This document shows, one piece after another, positions 1-11,395 of a stretch of DNA of 64,000 bases (the first letter of the stretch is position 1; the number at the start of each line of letters is the position of its first letter). Source of the stretch: Pseudomicrostroma phylloplanum (lineage: Eukaryota; Basidiomycota; Exobasidiomycetes; Microstromatales); contig BCHS01000012.1 of the NCBI GenBank assembly GCA_039545275.1, positions 248,001 through 312,000 of the forward strand, written 5' to 3'. A program made the translations under genes and the position numbers. The notes beneath the pieces are model-generated. The model was not told the origin of the DNA. It saw only the letters and a list, made by a program, of their open reading frames with translations, and searched no databases.

Positions 1-3000
1 TTGAGCCTGAGCCTGAGCAGCTGCAGCCGCTGCCGCCTGCCTTTGTTGTTGTTGATGTTGCTGAAATGCTAGTTGTACTTGAGCTTGATGTATCTGCTGC
101 TGCTGCTGAAGAGCGGAAAGCGGTCCACCAACGTTTGTCTGAGCAGCGCGAGCAGCAACGGCTGATGAAGAGGTCGGCGGGAGGGCAGTCATCGAGGACG
201 GAACGTTGGGCGGAAGCATAGTTGCGCTGCCTCCCAGCGAGCCTAAGCCACCAGCGCCAGCGGCCGTAGCCGCTGCGATGGCAGCCGCCTGTTGCTGACG
301 AAGCTGTGCATGCTGCTGAGCAGCCTGCAATTGAGCTGCCTGCACGGCTTGCGCGTTTGGTGTTGCATTCGACCGATTGGCATTGCCACCTGCTCCACCG
401 GCACTCTTGGGTCCATTGACTTCCGCACTACCTCGACGTGCTTCTTGAGCAGCAGCTGCCGCTGCTGTAGCCGCTGCATGTTGCTGCTGAGCCTGCGCGG
501 CAGTTGGTCCTACCACGCTGACATTGGGCGCCGGTGGTGGGCAGTCGATCGCCATTTGGGCTTGCATGACGTGTGTCCAGTCTGTAGAGAGCTTGACAAA
601 GTCTTCCTCCTCCAGCAGTGTCATCCGGTACTTCATGAAGCGCTGGTCGAAGTCATCAAGGACGGCCTCGTCATCATCCTCCATGCCGCCAAGACCATAC
701 AGACCAAGACCGGCCCAATGACCAGATTCATCGTCGTATCTCCACCTCTCTTGTTGGATGCGCTTCCTCTCTTCGACATTGGCTTCGGCGTCCTCTTCGT
801 CGTCGGAGGACTCCTCGTCGGAAGAGGAGATGTAGCGGTGCGACTGCTTGTTCTCAGCATCTTCTGACACCACTTCGTCCATTTCCTCCACTTCGGTGTG
901 AACAGTGGAGGGGGCGCCTGACGTCGCTGTTGAGGCCTTGGAGCGGTCCGTAGACTGCGAAGAGTCGCTGGCGGCATCCGAGTGTGGAGAGTGAGACGCC
1001 GGCAGAGGGACGAAGGAGCGGCCTCTGTCATCTGAGGCAGGTTGTGTGAGAGTGTTGAGCAAGCTGGGCCGCAGATCCGAGGCAAAGGCAAAGGGACCTG
1101 TAAGGACTTCGGGCTGCTGTGCTTGTCGTGAGGTGGCTGTTCTTGCAGAAGACACTGAAGAAGAGGCCAAGTTGGATGTCGGCCGTCGTTGATTCACAAG
1201 TGAGGGAGCATCGCGTCGAGAAGGCCATTCAGCCAGATTAGCGGGTACTGGACTTGGCGCCAGCATCCGCCTATCCAAGAACACTCTGCCACCTCGAGCC
1301 AATCTCCTGCGGAAGGAAGGAGGCCGCCCAGAGCGCAAAGTAGGGGCAGAGGCGAAAGGAGGTACATCGGCGGCATCTGACTGGATGGGCCGAAAATTCC
1401 GGATGTTGGCGGGTGCGGGTACCGGTTGGTAAGCTGCATCGCTTCCCTCCTCCCATCCGACGTCCGTCTCGGCCCTGCGCAGACATTCTCTCTCGATGTA
1501 AGCTTGCACAGCCTGGGCTCGCTCCATGATGGCCTGGCCCAGGCTTGGCGCTGCCACAGGTGTTCCGGCTGTCGCCGCCGTGGAGCCTGGTTCGACGCTT
1601 GGCCGTGGACGCTTTGCACCTTTGGAAGTCGATGCTGCAGCTGTGGCAGCCGCCGAAGCAGCCGCCGCTGCTGCTGCCGCCGCTTCTTCTGTTCTCCGCT
1701 TTTTGCGAGGTGCCGCTCCAACCCCGTAGCCTGCTTCGTCTCGCTTCTCGCCCGAGATGAGGTCCTCGTCTTCCTGCCCAGCATTCGGACCGGCAATGCC
1801 CCATGCCCGCTTGACGTCTTGCAAATCCTTCGTAGCGTCCCATAGCATCCTATCCTGCCCTAGACTGGCTCGCTTCGTCTTCTCCCTCTGAGCGATGTTT
1901 TGCAGCATCTCGACGGCGTGGTCCATCTCGGTCCGGAGCTTGAGCAGCTTCTCGAGGTGCAGTACATCCGTCTTTCGAGTCTTCCTAGTCAGCTTGACTT
2001 CTCTTCTCCGGAAGCAGACATACGGATCGCTGTCGTTCGATTCGTCGAAGTTGAGCTGGGGTATAATGAGCTTGCCCTGTCTTTCCTCCCTCCGCTCCTT
2101 CCACCAGGGATAGAGAATCGGAGCGATCGGCTTGAGTGCAGAGAGATTGTGCCATGGGTTTGCAGGGGACCACTCCACGACTTGCGGCTTCTTGATGCCT
2201 TTGGCCGATGTCGATGCCTCCTTTTCCCAAGATAGCTCTGGTAGCTCGGGTAACGCAAGCTTCGCCACTGACGAATCGCTTTCGAAGGCGGTGAGAAAGT
2301 CCTCTTGTGAGGGCAGCTGGCTTCTGTCGACGTGGGCGAATGGAACTCGCTCGGATGTCACCTGCTCAAAGACCGTCATGACCATCTCCATCTCGTCCTC
2401 GTTGATGATCCGGTATTCGACGTTCTCTTCCCCGAGAGCGGCAGCGAGTTGAGCTGGTGTTTGCTCACGGCTCTTGCCCTTTGCACTGTTCCCACCAGTC
2501 AGCTTCGCAAGCAGCGCTGGCTTCATGTCCTTCAACGCTACCGCCGCCGCCTCCTTGGCCTTCTCGTTCCTGGCCTCGAGCCACTCCTGATCGTCCTCGT
2601 CGAGATTGTACGAAGGTCCCTTGATGGCATCTTCTACTGTCGAAGAAGAGCGGACATATGTGACAGGATCTTGGTAGGCGCCTGGCCGATACAGCTCAGC
2701 ATAGACTTTGGAGTCAAGGACTTGCTTTGCGTCTGGCGTGGGAATGTGATAGGCGGGCTTTGCCGAGATGGACTTGTCTCCTTCCGCTGCTAATTGTGTG
2801 GACGAGAGGGCAGCTTGCAGATGATGCTCCTGGTAGACGTCAATGAGGGAAAGGACAGAGTATGGATAATGAGCTCAATTGTCGATAAGCAGACAGGGTA
2901 GCTATCGGCCTCGCCGAAACTCACCGTTACCTCTGAAAGGTCCACTCCCAAATTCGGTGTATCATGCTCATCAAGACCTTCGACTTCTACTTGTTGTGCG

Positions 3001-3295
3001 CTTTGTTGTAGGTTACCACGATGAACGATGACTGAGCGGGGGAGGGGCGGGCGAAGGTATGTGATGCGGTTAGCCGAATGTGCTATCGCGATAGCGTGCC
3101 CCGGCGGCAGGGCCGATTCTAGCTCCACTCACCCGGCGCCTGACAGGGGGAAGCAATCAAGAGAGGGACAGGGGCGAGAGACTCGCGTGATCAGCGGATG
3201 CCGTTTACGAGTAGCCAGCACGATAGCGCGTAAAACAGACTTACCTTGTATGAAAGCTTCTTGAACCTCGTCCTCGAGTTCGTTGCAATCGGCAT
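1..3295 (-). CDS. EPL1: Enhancer of polycomb-like protein EPL1 (NuA4 subunit), 3' end cut by window edge
   Basis: EPL1 is the scaffold of the NuA4/Piccolo histone H4/H2A acetyltransferase and works in the nucleus with Esa1 and Yng2. I read four exons: 3245-3295, a 7-nt microexon 3133-3139, 2925-3031, and 1-2829, which stays open to the window edge (at least 998 residues). All junctions are GT-AG and phases match. The N-terminus has the family basic stretch RTRFKKLSYK, then EHHLQAAL right after the third intron. The EPcA hallmark DPYVCFRRREVKLTRKTRK lies near residue 320, followed by a predicted helix. A conserved C-terminal block (GHWAGLGLYGLGG, then DDFDQRFMKYRMTLLEEEDF) is encoded near 590-760, followed by Ala/Gln-rich tracts. 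The start ATG is 3293-3295. It is divergent from UTP3. Family assignment is firm; the microexon is inferred from splice signals and reading phase. Confidence 0.93.
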
Positions 3296-4509
3296 CGTCT
3301 CGACTTGCTCTGCCTATCGGATGTGGCCCCCCAGTATGCTCCTGGCGTGGGAGCCTCTCGTACGTGTCCGGCGGGGGGGAGGCGAGGCGCGGGGCCGACC
3401 CGGGTCAACCCGGCCAGCGAGACAGGGCGTGTGCTCAGCGGCCTTTGCCACCGGGCCACTGCCACTGCTGGAAAGACCGGAGCGTGTAGGCGTGTCAGGC
3501 CTCCCCTCACGGCAATGAAAAGGTGAATGCGTCCTCGAGGATACAGTCTAGAACGGATATAGGATGTCCAAGTGAGAACCAATGAAGGAATCACTCTCGA
3601 GAAGGCGTAGGGCGGGGAGGAGGGCCGAGTCGGTGAGGAGAGGGGGGAGGTTGGGGGAGGAGGTTTTTTCACTCTGGGCCAACCACATCCTACTCAGCCA
3701 AGTCGCACGGAGGCACTTGAACCTGAGACGTCAGCACAACGCGCGTGCGCCCGGGTTGACCTTCCGTTCCGACTAAATTTCGACTACAGAGCGGGGTACC
3801 GTTGGTCAGTAGTCCAGGCAGGACACGGCAAGACGAGCCCGCCTGGTATCCATTGATGAGCAGCGACGAGCATCAGAAAGGGAGCATGAATAGGCATTGC
3901 TTGACATTGCGAAAGGTGAGGGATTGGCCAGGCAATGACCTCTTCTCTCGCACCCCTTGTGCCTGCCAAGTCGCTGATGGCTACCTCCCCACCGGCGCTC
4001 ATGAGCAACTACGGCCCGTCACCTGAGCCGCATCCCTGACTGACACACCCGAGCAACGTCCACCAAGCCAGCACTTACTGTCAGGAGGATCCGCTGAGTG
4101 GGCTTGACGGCCCACATCGTATGGCACCTTCACATGGCTATGGCTGCTCGTCGGCAGCACCGAGACGGTAGCTACCCTCAGGGAGCTTCTGTGTTTCGGT
4201 GCATGTGGCCCGTTGCTTGGTCTGAGTACTCGAAGAGCTGCTCAACAGCTCGCCGAGTCTCTTCCACGTGGTCAGCGAATGGTCATGAGGAGGAGTGGGA
4301 GGGAGATGTGAAGTGCCGTGAAGGTAGAGAGGAAGGAAGGGAGGACAGGGAACTCGTCGCTGCTTTGTCCGTTCGAGCGGGCGCGGACACTCGCCGGCGC
4401 CTCTTCCGTCAAAAATTTGGCAGTGGCCCATTTCCGCTTGCCGGACTTCCCTGCTCCTCACCTGAGACACTACCTGCGTTCTTCCTCCTCAGAACCGCTA
4501 GGAGACATC
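3296..4509. other. Divergent intergenic region between EPL1 and UTP3
   Basis: No credible gene is seen in these 1.2 kb. It must hold the promoters and 5' leaders of both flanking genes. It contains a GC-rich stretch near 3370-3420 with the palindrome GACCCGGGTC. The 10-mer GTCAACCCGG at about 3404 recurs in inverted form at about 3751. Reading frames here are short and lack family features. Confidence 0.6.
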
Positions 4510-6966
4510 ATGGCAAAGGGATCCAAAGGAGCTCAGAGTCGCTCAGCAGGCCCTTCTTCCTCGTCCTCGTCTGTGGCGAGATGGGAGAAGGCGGGAGATA
4601 TTCCCATGGACGAAGAGGATGAATTCCATCACAACCGTGACAAGGTCCTGCTAGACGGCCAAAGCGATGATGACGACGAGTCCGGTGAGTGTCCGGTGGC
4701 AGCAGGCCATGTACCGTAGGATGAAGTCAAAACACTAACATCTTTACCATCTTTGCCCTCGTCGCTCCGCAGACATTGGCGCCGATCAGCGTGAAGTCCT
4801 CGGTCTGGCTGGCTCAGACCTGGAAGACTCTGATGATGACGGGGACGTCTCCGATGCCTCTGAAGAGAGCGGCGAAGGCTCTTCGTCCCACAAGCCACGT
4901 CAGTACAAGCGCTTGGAGAAGGAAAAGCTGGCGAGGGAGGCAGCCCCACTATCAGATGACGAGGACGTACAATTGTCCGACTCGGGAGACGAGGACATTG
5001 CACGATGGGGCTCCAACAAGAGGGCTTACTACAACACCAACGACCTCGACGAGATGGACTCGGATTCCGAGATTGACGAAGAGGAAGCCAGACGATTGGA
5101 GCTGGACGAGGTCAAGAAGCTGCAGGCCAAGACAAGGAGAGGTATGGAGGACAGTGACTTTGGCTTGGGTGAGGCTGATGAGCTGGGTGGAGCCGAGGAA
5201 GGAGGCAAAGGCGTCAAGGACCGCGAAAGGCGGAGAGCAGAGCTCGACGGACTCCCTGCCAGGGCTCAAAAGACCAGTATGGTCGCAGCTTCTACATTGC
5301 CGTCCGTTCAAGAGCTACCCGCAGATCCTCTGGCTCGAGCTTCTCTGCTGGTACAACTGCAGAAGACCTCCCCAGAAACAATAGCTCTCGCAGGCGAGTA
5401 CGCCGATGCAGTAGAGCAGATGATGCGCATCAAGTCTGCCCTTCCAGAGTTCGAGAAGTCAGCACCTCAGCACAAAGGTCTTGGGATGATCCACATGCAC
5501 TATCAAGCGCTCGCCACCTATGTGACGACCCTCACCTTCTACTTTCATCTGCGAAGCTCGCCTCGGTATGCTTCTCAACCGGCTCTGCTATCTCAGCATC
5601 CCATCTTGGAGCGGATCCTCAAGCTCAAAGAAGCACTTACCAACATGGAGGACTTAGGCTTTGCTCTTCCCACGGAAGAGGAGATGGCAGAGGATGAGGC
5701 GGAGGAAAGCGAAGTCGAGGATGACCTGGAGGCTGTCTGGTCGGGTCGAGCTCCCGGCAGAGGCAAGCCAAGGAACTTCTTCGCCCCGGACGACGAAGAG
5801 AATGATGAGGACGAAGAGGAGCTCGGAGATCTTGACGACGATGAGCTTGCGCAGTTGGTGGCAGATACAAAGGCCAGCTCAAAGGAGAAGCGCAAAGCCA
5901 AGGCGAATGGCAGTGCCGATCGGTCCGCCGACACCAAGAGGGACTCCAAGAAGAAGAGGAAAGAGGCTGATGCCACTGCATCGGGCAGAGACGGCAAGAA
6001 GAAGGAGAAGAAAGGCAAGATGGAGAAGACCAGCGAGGCTCCTCTCGCCGGGCTGGCTGCCGACTTGTCCTCTGATTCTCTTAATCTCGTCCCCCACACG
6101 GGCAAGAGGAAGCATTCCGTCCCCTCATCTACACTCGGCAATACTTCCTCCAACGGCGAATCCTACGGAGAAGCCACCTCTCTATCTTCTTCAGAGCTAG
6201 AAGACAAGGCGAACAAGAAGCGATCGCTGCGCTTCTACACCGGTCAGATGGACGCCACGGCTGCGAGAAGGGAAGCGGGAGCCAGGGAGAGGATGGGCGG
6301 AGATAACGATATCCCTTACCGGGACCGTGAGCGCAGCAGGCTTGCCGTGGAGCAGGCCAAGGCGGCCAAGGAGGGCAAGCTCAACGGTACTGGCAAGCAC
6401 GACACTGCCTTGGACGGAGAGGAGTGGGGCGAGGGCGATACGAGGGACTGGAGGGATGTCATGGGTGTCACTGGACAGGGCGCTCAGGCTGCTGGTGCCG
6501 ATGCTGATGATGGCGATGATTACTATGACCTGGTCGCTGGGTCTAAGAAGGAGGCCAAGAGGGCCAGGAAGGAGGAGTATGACGCTGAGCGAGACGCATC
6601 TAGGTGAGTAGACGCAGGCACGCAGCCAGTAAGCGCAGTGTACCGAAACTGTCTTCTAACCCCTCTTTCCTCCTCCATCATCCCGCCTTCTCTCCTCACA
6701 GGATCATCGAAGAGACCTCCCTCGATCCAGGCACCCACCGCTCCCTCACCCGTCAAATCGCAACGAATCGTGGTCTCACTCCACACCGCAAGCAAGATCG
6801 CAACCTTCGTGTCAAGAAGAGGAAGAAGTACGAAAAGGCACAGAAGAAGCTCAGCTCTACCCGGGCGGTGTACACTGGTGGACAGGGTAGTCTACAAGGA
6901 GGGTACAGTGGTGAGAGTAGTGGGATTAATACGGGCGTGGCGAAGAGTAGGAGGTTCGCGAATTGA
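4510..6966 (+). CDS. UTP3: U3 snoRNP / SSU processome protein UTP3 (SAS10)
   Basis: Component of the nucleolar small-subunit processome needed for 18S rRNA maturation, also described as the silencing factor Sas10. Three exons, 4510-4684, 4773-6603 and 6702-6966, give 756 residues; both introns are GTGAGT...CAG and phases agree. The N-terminus is acidic and Ser-rich (several DDD/DEE clusters), as in the family. A helical Sas10/Utp3/C1D-type region follows (about residues 190-320), then a Lys/Glu-rich linker. The C-terminal Sas10 domain (about 675-756) contains TPHRKQDRNLRVKKRKKYEK and ends in KSRRFAN. The start is the first ATG in frame with a downstream acidic stretch and no upstream splice signal that would extend it. 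It converges on the next gene. Confidence 0.94.
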
Positions 6967-7293
6967 GTGGGGCGGGGCAGAGCACGACACTGCAGAACAG
7001 AGCATCGCATCTACACATTATCGCACCTTCACCCCGAATCCAAGTCATTATGTCAGACAAGTCTTATGTGCATTGAAAGGAGCCGGGCAGTCTGAAAAGA
7101 TCTGTGAACAGTCTGGTCTGTTGTTGGTGATGATGATGATGATGATGACAGAAGTCGGTAAAGAAGTCGTGCAGGTCCAGTCCTCTATCTTGAGATAGTA
7201 CAGCTGCCGAAGCGTCTAAAGGGGCAGCACCAAGGGCCTGGGTGCAATTAAGCTCGTACCTCCCACCCTCACGCAGATACTCCTCCGAGGTAG
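6967..7293. other. Convergent 3' region between UTP3 and the Mit_KHE1-family gene
   Basis: A short region holding both 3' untranslated ends. A (TGA)n microsatellite of about seven units lies near 7128-7148. No gene is seen. Confidence 0.6.
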
Positions 7294-8547
7294 CTATCCT
7301 TTGGTCTCTCCGTCGCCGCTGCCGCCGGCTGTCCCTGCCTGCTGCTCCCAATTCTTGACCCCCTCAGCAGCCTTCTCAATCTTATCCATCTCTCCCTTCT
7401 GCACACTCAACAATGTCTGCTGTCTCGCCCTAACCAGCTCGTTAACACTCTGTTGATCCAGCTTCAATTCCGTCTTGAGCATCTCAATCTGTCTTGGACT
7501 CAGGAGAAGGACGGGCTCGACCTTCTTGACGCCGCCAGAAGTGGTGAGGTTTTGGGAGTCTAATCTTGCGGAGCTGGTGGAGGGAGCGTCTAGGATGGGC
7601 TCGAAGTTGTACTTTCCGAAGATGGGGTCTAGGGACGAGTCGGCTTTGGGGAGCAGGCGGTTTTGGGTGAGGAGCGTGGAGAGGTATTGCGATGATTGGA
7701 AAGCTGCAAGGGAATGAGGATAGGGACCCGGGTGAGCATGGAGGAAGTTCCTGCGGAATCCTTGAGTCGGCGTGACTCACCTCGATAGTGACTCCAAGCC
7801 CTCCATACCAGGTAGAAGAAGGGCAAGTTGGGCACAACGGGGATGAGCATGAAGGGTATTGTGAAGGGCATGCCCACCACGCAGAGGATCAAGCTTCTAC
7901 GATGGTGAGGTGTCCGTGAAGCTGTGAGTGTACGCAGCGTCTGCAGGAGATGTGTAGGGGAGACGAGACTCGGGGGAAAGTGGATCGGCACGGTGACGAG
8001 GTGCGATGGCGTCTGTCGGCGGGGGCAGCCAGATGTCAGATGTCAGCATACCGGACGGAAGCTTCTACCTGCCGTCCACTCCTAGCATCTCCTCACCTCT
8101 CCAGGCTTGACGTCCTTGAGCTCCTCTCCCTCACTCTTCTTAACCGGATTCAACGAAGGCCCCAAAGTAGGGTCTACAGCCTTTAATGCCCACTCTTCGT
8201 ACTCGATGCGGTCCATGAGCTTCTCTCCGGTCTTGTACGTCCGCCGCTTCCAGTCCAGCACTGCTACCTTTTTACCATCTTGACCGTCCCTTCCAAGGCT
8301 GAGCCAGAAATCGGAAGCTTTAGTGAGCAGGCGAGTGGAGAGGGGAGGTTGAGCCGACGAGGAGGAGGACGGTGATGCTGGTGCAGAAGCGGGCGAGGAT
8401 GAAGAGCTTGCGGGGGAAGAAGATGCGGGTGCGGATCCCGGGGATGGGGTGGGCGGCTGTGGTCTGGGAGAGCGTTGTGCGAGGAATGTGCAGACTGGAT
8501 GAGCAGAAGGCCGTACACGAGCCAGTGGTACAGCGATGAGCCTCATC
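7294..8547 (-). CDS. Mitochondrial K+/H+ exchange-related family protein (Mit_KHE1, YDL183C-like)
   Basis: Predicted mitochondrial inner-membrane protein of the family linked in yeast to K+/H+ exchange activity. Three exons, 8098-8547, 7781-8012 and 7294-7703, give 363 residues with consistent phases; donors are GTGAGG and GTGAGT. The N-terminus (MRLIAVPLARVRPSAHPVC) is basic and lacks acidic residues, consistent with a targeting presequence, and is followed by a Ser/Pro/Ala linker. The family core follows: SDFWLSLGRDG, the charged block WKRRTYKTGEKLMDRIEYEE, and two adjacent hydrophobic segments around SLILCVVGMPFTIPFMLIPV and FFYLVWRAWSHYR. A helical C-terminal tail begins LSPRQIEMLKTELKLDQ. 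It is divergent from PAM18, another mitochondrial membrane gene, across only 321 nt. The family call rests on the WRAWSHYR region; transport chemistry is not established by the sequence. Confidence 0.82.
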
Positions 8548-8868
8548 CAAGGTCGAGTTGCAAGGGGATGGTGATAGGTGGGGAGGTAGTAAGAAGGAGA
8601 GAGGAAGATCGGGCGGGGAGGAGCAAGTGTCCCGGCGGCGGCTGCGAGTGTGAGTGTGAGTGAGAAATGATCAATCGGAAGCCTCGCCTCGGCCTTTGGC
8701 TTCTGCCCGCCGCGTGTGAGCGAGGCTGCTTGCGCCAAGGCACATTTCTCCCTCCTTCCGTCTGGACGAGGAAAGGCGGTAAGACTAGGAACATCTCATC
8801 TCACTCTGAGCCTTACAGCTTCAGCTCAGCCTGTTCTAGAGGACATCCCGCCCGACCAAACGACCATC
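8548..8868. promoter_or_regulatory. Shared bidirectional promoter region, Mit_KHE1-family gene and PAM18
   Basis: The two start codons at 8547 (-) and 8869 (+) are 321 nt apart, so both promoters must fit here or overlap. I see no clear TATA box or sharp repeat. There is a short run GAGTGTGAGTGTGAGTGAG near 8645-8665. Confidence 0.5.
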
Positions 8869-9515
8869 ATGCTGGCCACACGACCGCTACTGCTACGGAC
8901 AACGCCCACACTACGTCTGCAGGCTACACAAAGGAGGCTCTTCTCCCCGTCAGCATGCTCGCCACTTCAGCCTAGCCACCCAGCACTGCTTGCAGCAACA
9001 AGACCAAATGAGGTGGTAGCGTCCATCGCTCTCATCGGCGCCGGTCTCATCGGGGCGTGAGTATCAAGAGCGGTAGCCTGGCCATGATCTTCTCTCTGGG
9101 CTCGTAGCTCGTCCACTGACCTCAATCTCTTTCTCGCTCTCATCCTCTGACCATTCTGTAGCGGCATCACAGCTCGCTACCTCCTCCCTTCTTCAGGCTC
9201 AAAAGCTCCCGGTGGTAAATGGGTCAAGGGTGGATTCCAGAATAAGATGGACAAGAGCGAGGCTGCTCAGATTCTAGGGTTGAGGGAGACGGCATTGACA
9301 AAGCAGAGGATCAAGGAGGCACATAGGAGAATGATGATTGCCAATCACCCGGATAGGGGAGGAGCGCCGTACTTGGCCAGTAAGGTCAATGAAGCAAAGG
9401 TGAGTTGTGGCGTAGAGGGATCAGCTTGAGAGCAAGGGAGTCTGATGCTGATGCTCCTCTTCTGCAATCGATCTGCGCTGCGCAGGACCTTCTGGAGAAG
9501 ATCACACCGAGATGA
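8869..9515 (+). CDS. PAM18: Mitochondrial import motor J-protein PAM18/TIM14
   Basis: J-domain co-chaperone of the TIM23 import motor. It stimulates matrix Hsp70 (Ssc1) at the inner membrane. Exons 8869-9056, 9162-9399 and 9486-9515 give 151 residues; all introns are GTGAGT...AG with matching phases. The order is a basic presequence-like N-terminus (about 1-45), one membrane span around VVASIALIGAGLIGAGITARY, the family linker and helix GGFQNKMDKSEAAQILGLRE, then the J-domain with His125-Pro126-Asp127 in NHPDRGG. The last exon adds only DLLEKITPR. This matches the usual fungal length and layout. The short third exon is needed: without it the J-domain loses its conserved ending. Confidence 0.96.
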
Positions 9516-11395
9516 TCATTTCGTCTTTGTCACATTAGCATAGCCCGGGCCTACCCCGGAGCAGTGGGCACATCTTTCGCGAGGACAGAGGCAAAAGGCT
9601 GCATGTAGGAATACAGCAAGGAACATCTGTCCTTGTGGCCGTCACAGCCTTGCCGAGCGCTTGGCAGAACACCGCTCAATTGATTGATCGTCTTCACGAT
9701 CTCCGCCGTGTACACTTATCCTTCTTACAGAAATCGGCAACATTGCAGTCATTCAGCAGCTACCATCATGTTCCCGGCAGCAGCAAAGGCGGGACCAGAA
9801 GTTACAATAGCGGTGCAGACTTGGCGGTGACCATCTCGGCTGCAGTTCGGAGCGCGAGGCAGTCTGCAGACACCAGCTGATGATTCACAGATGAGGAGGA
9901 TGGCTTCTTGAGCCAACCGAGTCTGCGATTGATGAGGCTTTCTGCGCTCGACAGAGGGCACAAGGAACAGCGTGTGCATCAACGGCTCCCATACTTGCTG
10001 CTTCTGCGTGAGCGCGGCGGGCGCTCTTCTCACACCTCTTCTGACGCCGATCAGAAAGAGAGAAGGTGATGACTCACTTCGCTTGTCGTTGGAAAGAGAT
10101 TGCGAAGAAGGTCCGACGATAAGAGCTCCCGGTACCGTTGCGCCGTCAGACGGATCACATCGACTTACGCTTTGAGCGTCCGTAGATTGACGCCGCCCTC
10201 TGAGCGTCCATTACTTCGATTGGCCGGCCTTGCAGGAGCGCAGGATCATGCGAAGACGTATCCTCGCGCTCGCTTGCCTAGACCGGCTAGGCTTGACACT
10301 GCAACACGGAATTGACGAGCAGACTTGCCAGTCTTCTGCTTGCTACTTCGGCAGTGGGCTTCCCTTTCCCAAGCTCGGTGCAGCTCATGCTGGGCCACAT
10401 GTATGCGAGGAGGGCAGGACCAAGGCAGGCAACTCGAAGTGGTCTGTCTGTTCTGGCCACCTCGCCTGGCCAAGCTGGGGCGGCGGGGCCCTGGTTGCTT
10501 GATGCAGGGCGGGCGGCGGAGTGCGTTGTGCGGGACTACTTTAGTTGGACGAGGCTTGGAGCGGCGCGCGCCTCGAGGAATGACTGATCGAATTGTGCGT
10601 GCAGCAAGACGGACCTCAAGCACTAAAGCAGCCTCTTGCCGCCGGGGATCTCGGAACCAACAGATCAACACAACATGCCGCCGCTAGTGATGCCGCTCGC
10701 CTCGCAGCCTGCACATAACCAACCACCTTCCTGATGGAGAAGCAGACAGGTCAACGGGGCAGAGGGGCAGCAACAACAGGCCAGTGAGAGTCTCTTAGAA
10801 TCGAATCAGCGGAGCAGATAGGTGCCCGTGAAGCGTGCAGGGTGTGTATGCACGCGGGTCGGTTGGTGGAGTGTAGCGAACCGCACGGCAATGCCAACAC
10901 TCTGCCGAGGGCGAGGGCCTCTCACGGCTACCTATCCTCCCTCTATTCCCTTCGTCCCTCCCTCCCCTCCTTCTTCAACCACCACTCCCTTTCTGATCCT
11001 AGTAGCCTCCTACTAGCTTCCTCGCTTCCACCCTTTTCGGTCTCTGCCTTGCTCCAGGTCATCGCACTTGCGATACCTACCCACCGCCCGTCGGCACTCA
11101 CACTCTCTTTAGCTTCCGGTCTCAGTTCTGTCATTCTCTTCCTCCTTCGATTGCTCGCATCCTCCGTCTCCTCACTCTTTCTCAACTTCCTCCCAGATCA
11201 TCCTCATCACCTGCACATCCTGCTTGCTCTAGCTATCCATCCGTATCTTGCTCTAATTTGCGTCGAACACATCACCGATCTCGAACGGTCCATACCCGGC
11301 AACAAAACACACCAAGCAAGTCGAGGCAAAGCTCAGTAGCTACAACAACTTCATCCTTCTTCTCTTTCTATTCCGCCTTCGATCACTCGCCCGCA
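9516..11395. other. Long intergenic region; no gene supported
   Basis: These 1.9 kb contain several mutually overlapping short frames on both strands, none with a recognisable family, signal peptide or consistent exon structure. The last 450 nt (about 10930-11395) are strongly pyrimidine-rich on the plus strand, which looks like the promoter and 5' leader of the following gene. An undetected non-coding RNA cannot be excluded. Confidence 0.5.

Noticed and set aside
10246..10671. Minus-strand frame of 141 codons rich in Arg and Pro
   Set aside because: Composition is that of random GC-rich sequence; overlapping plus-strand frames are equally long.
11258..11395. Upstream extension of the 676-residue orphan protein
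   Set aside because: No ATG in this part; it lies in a pyrimidine-rich leader.
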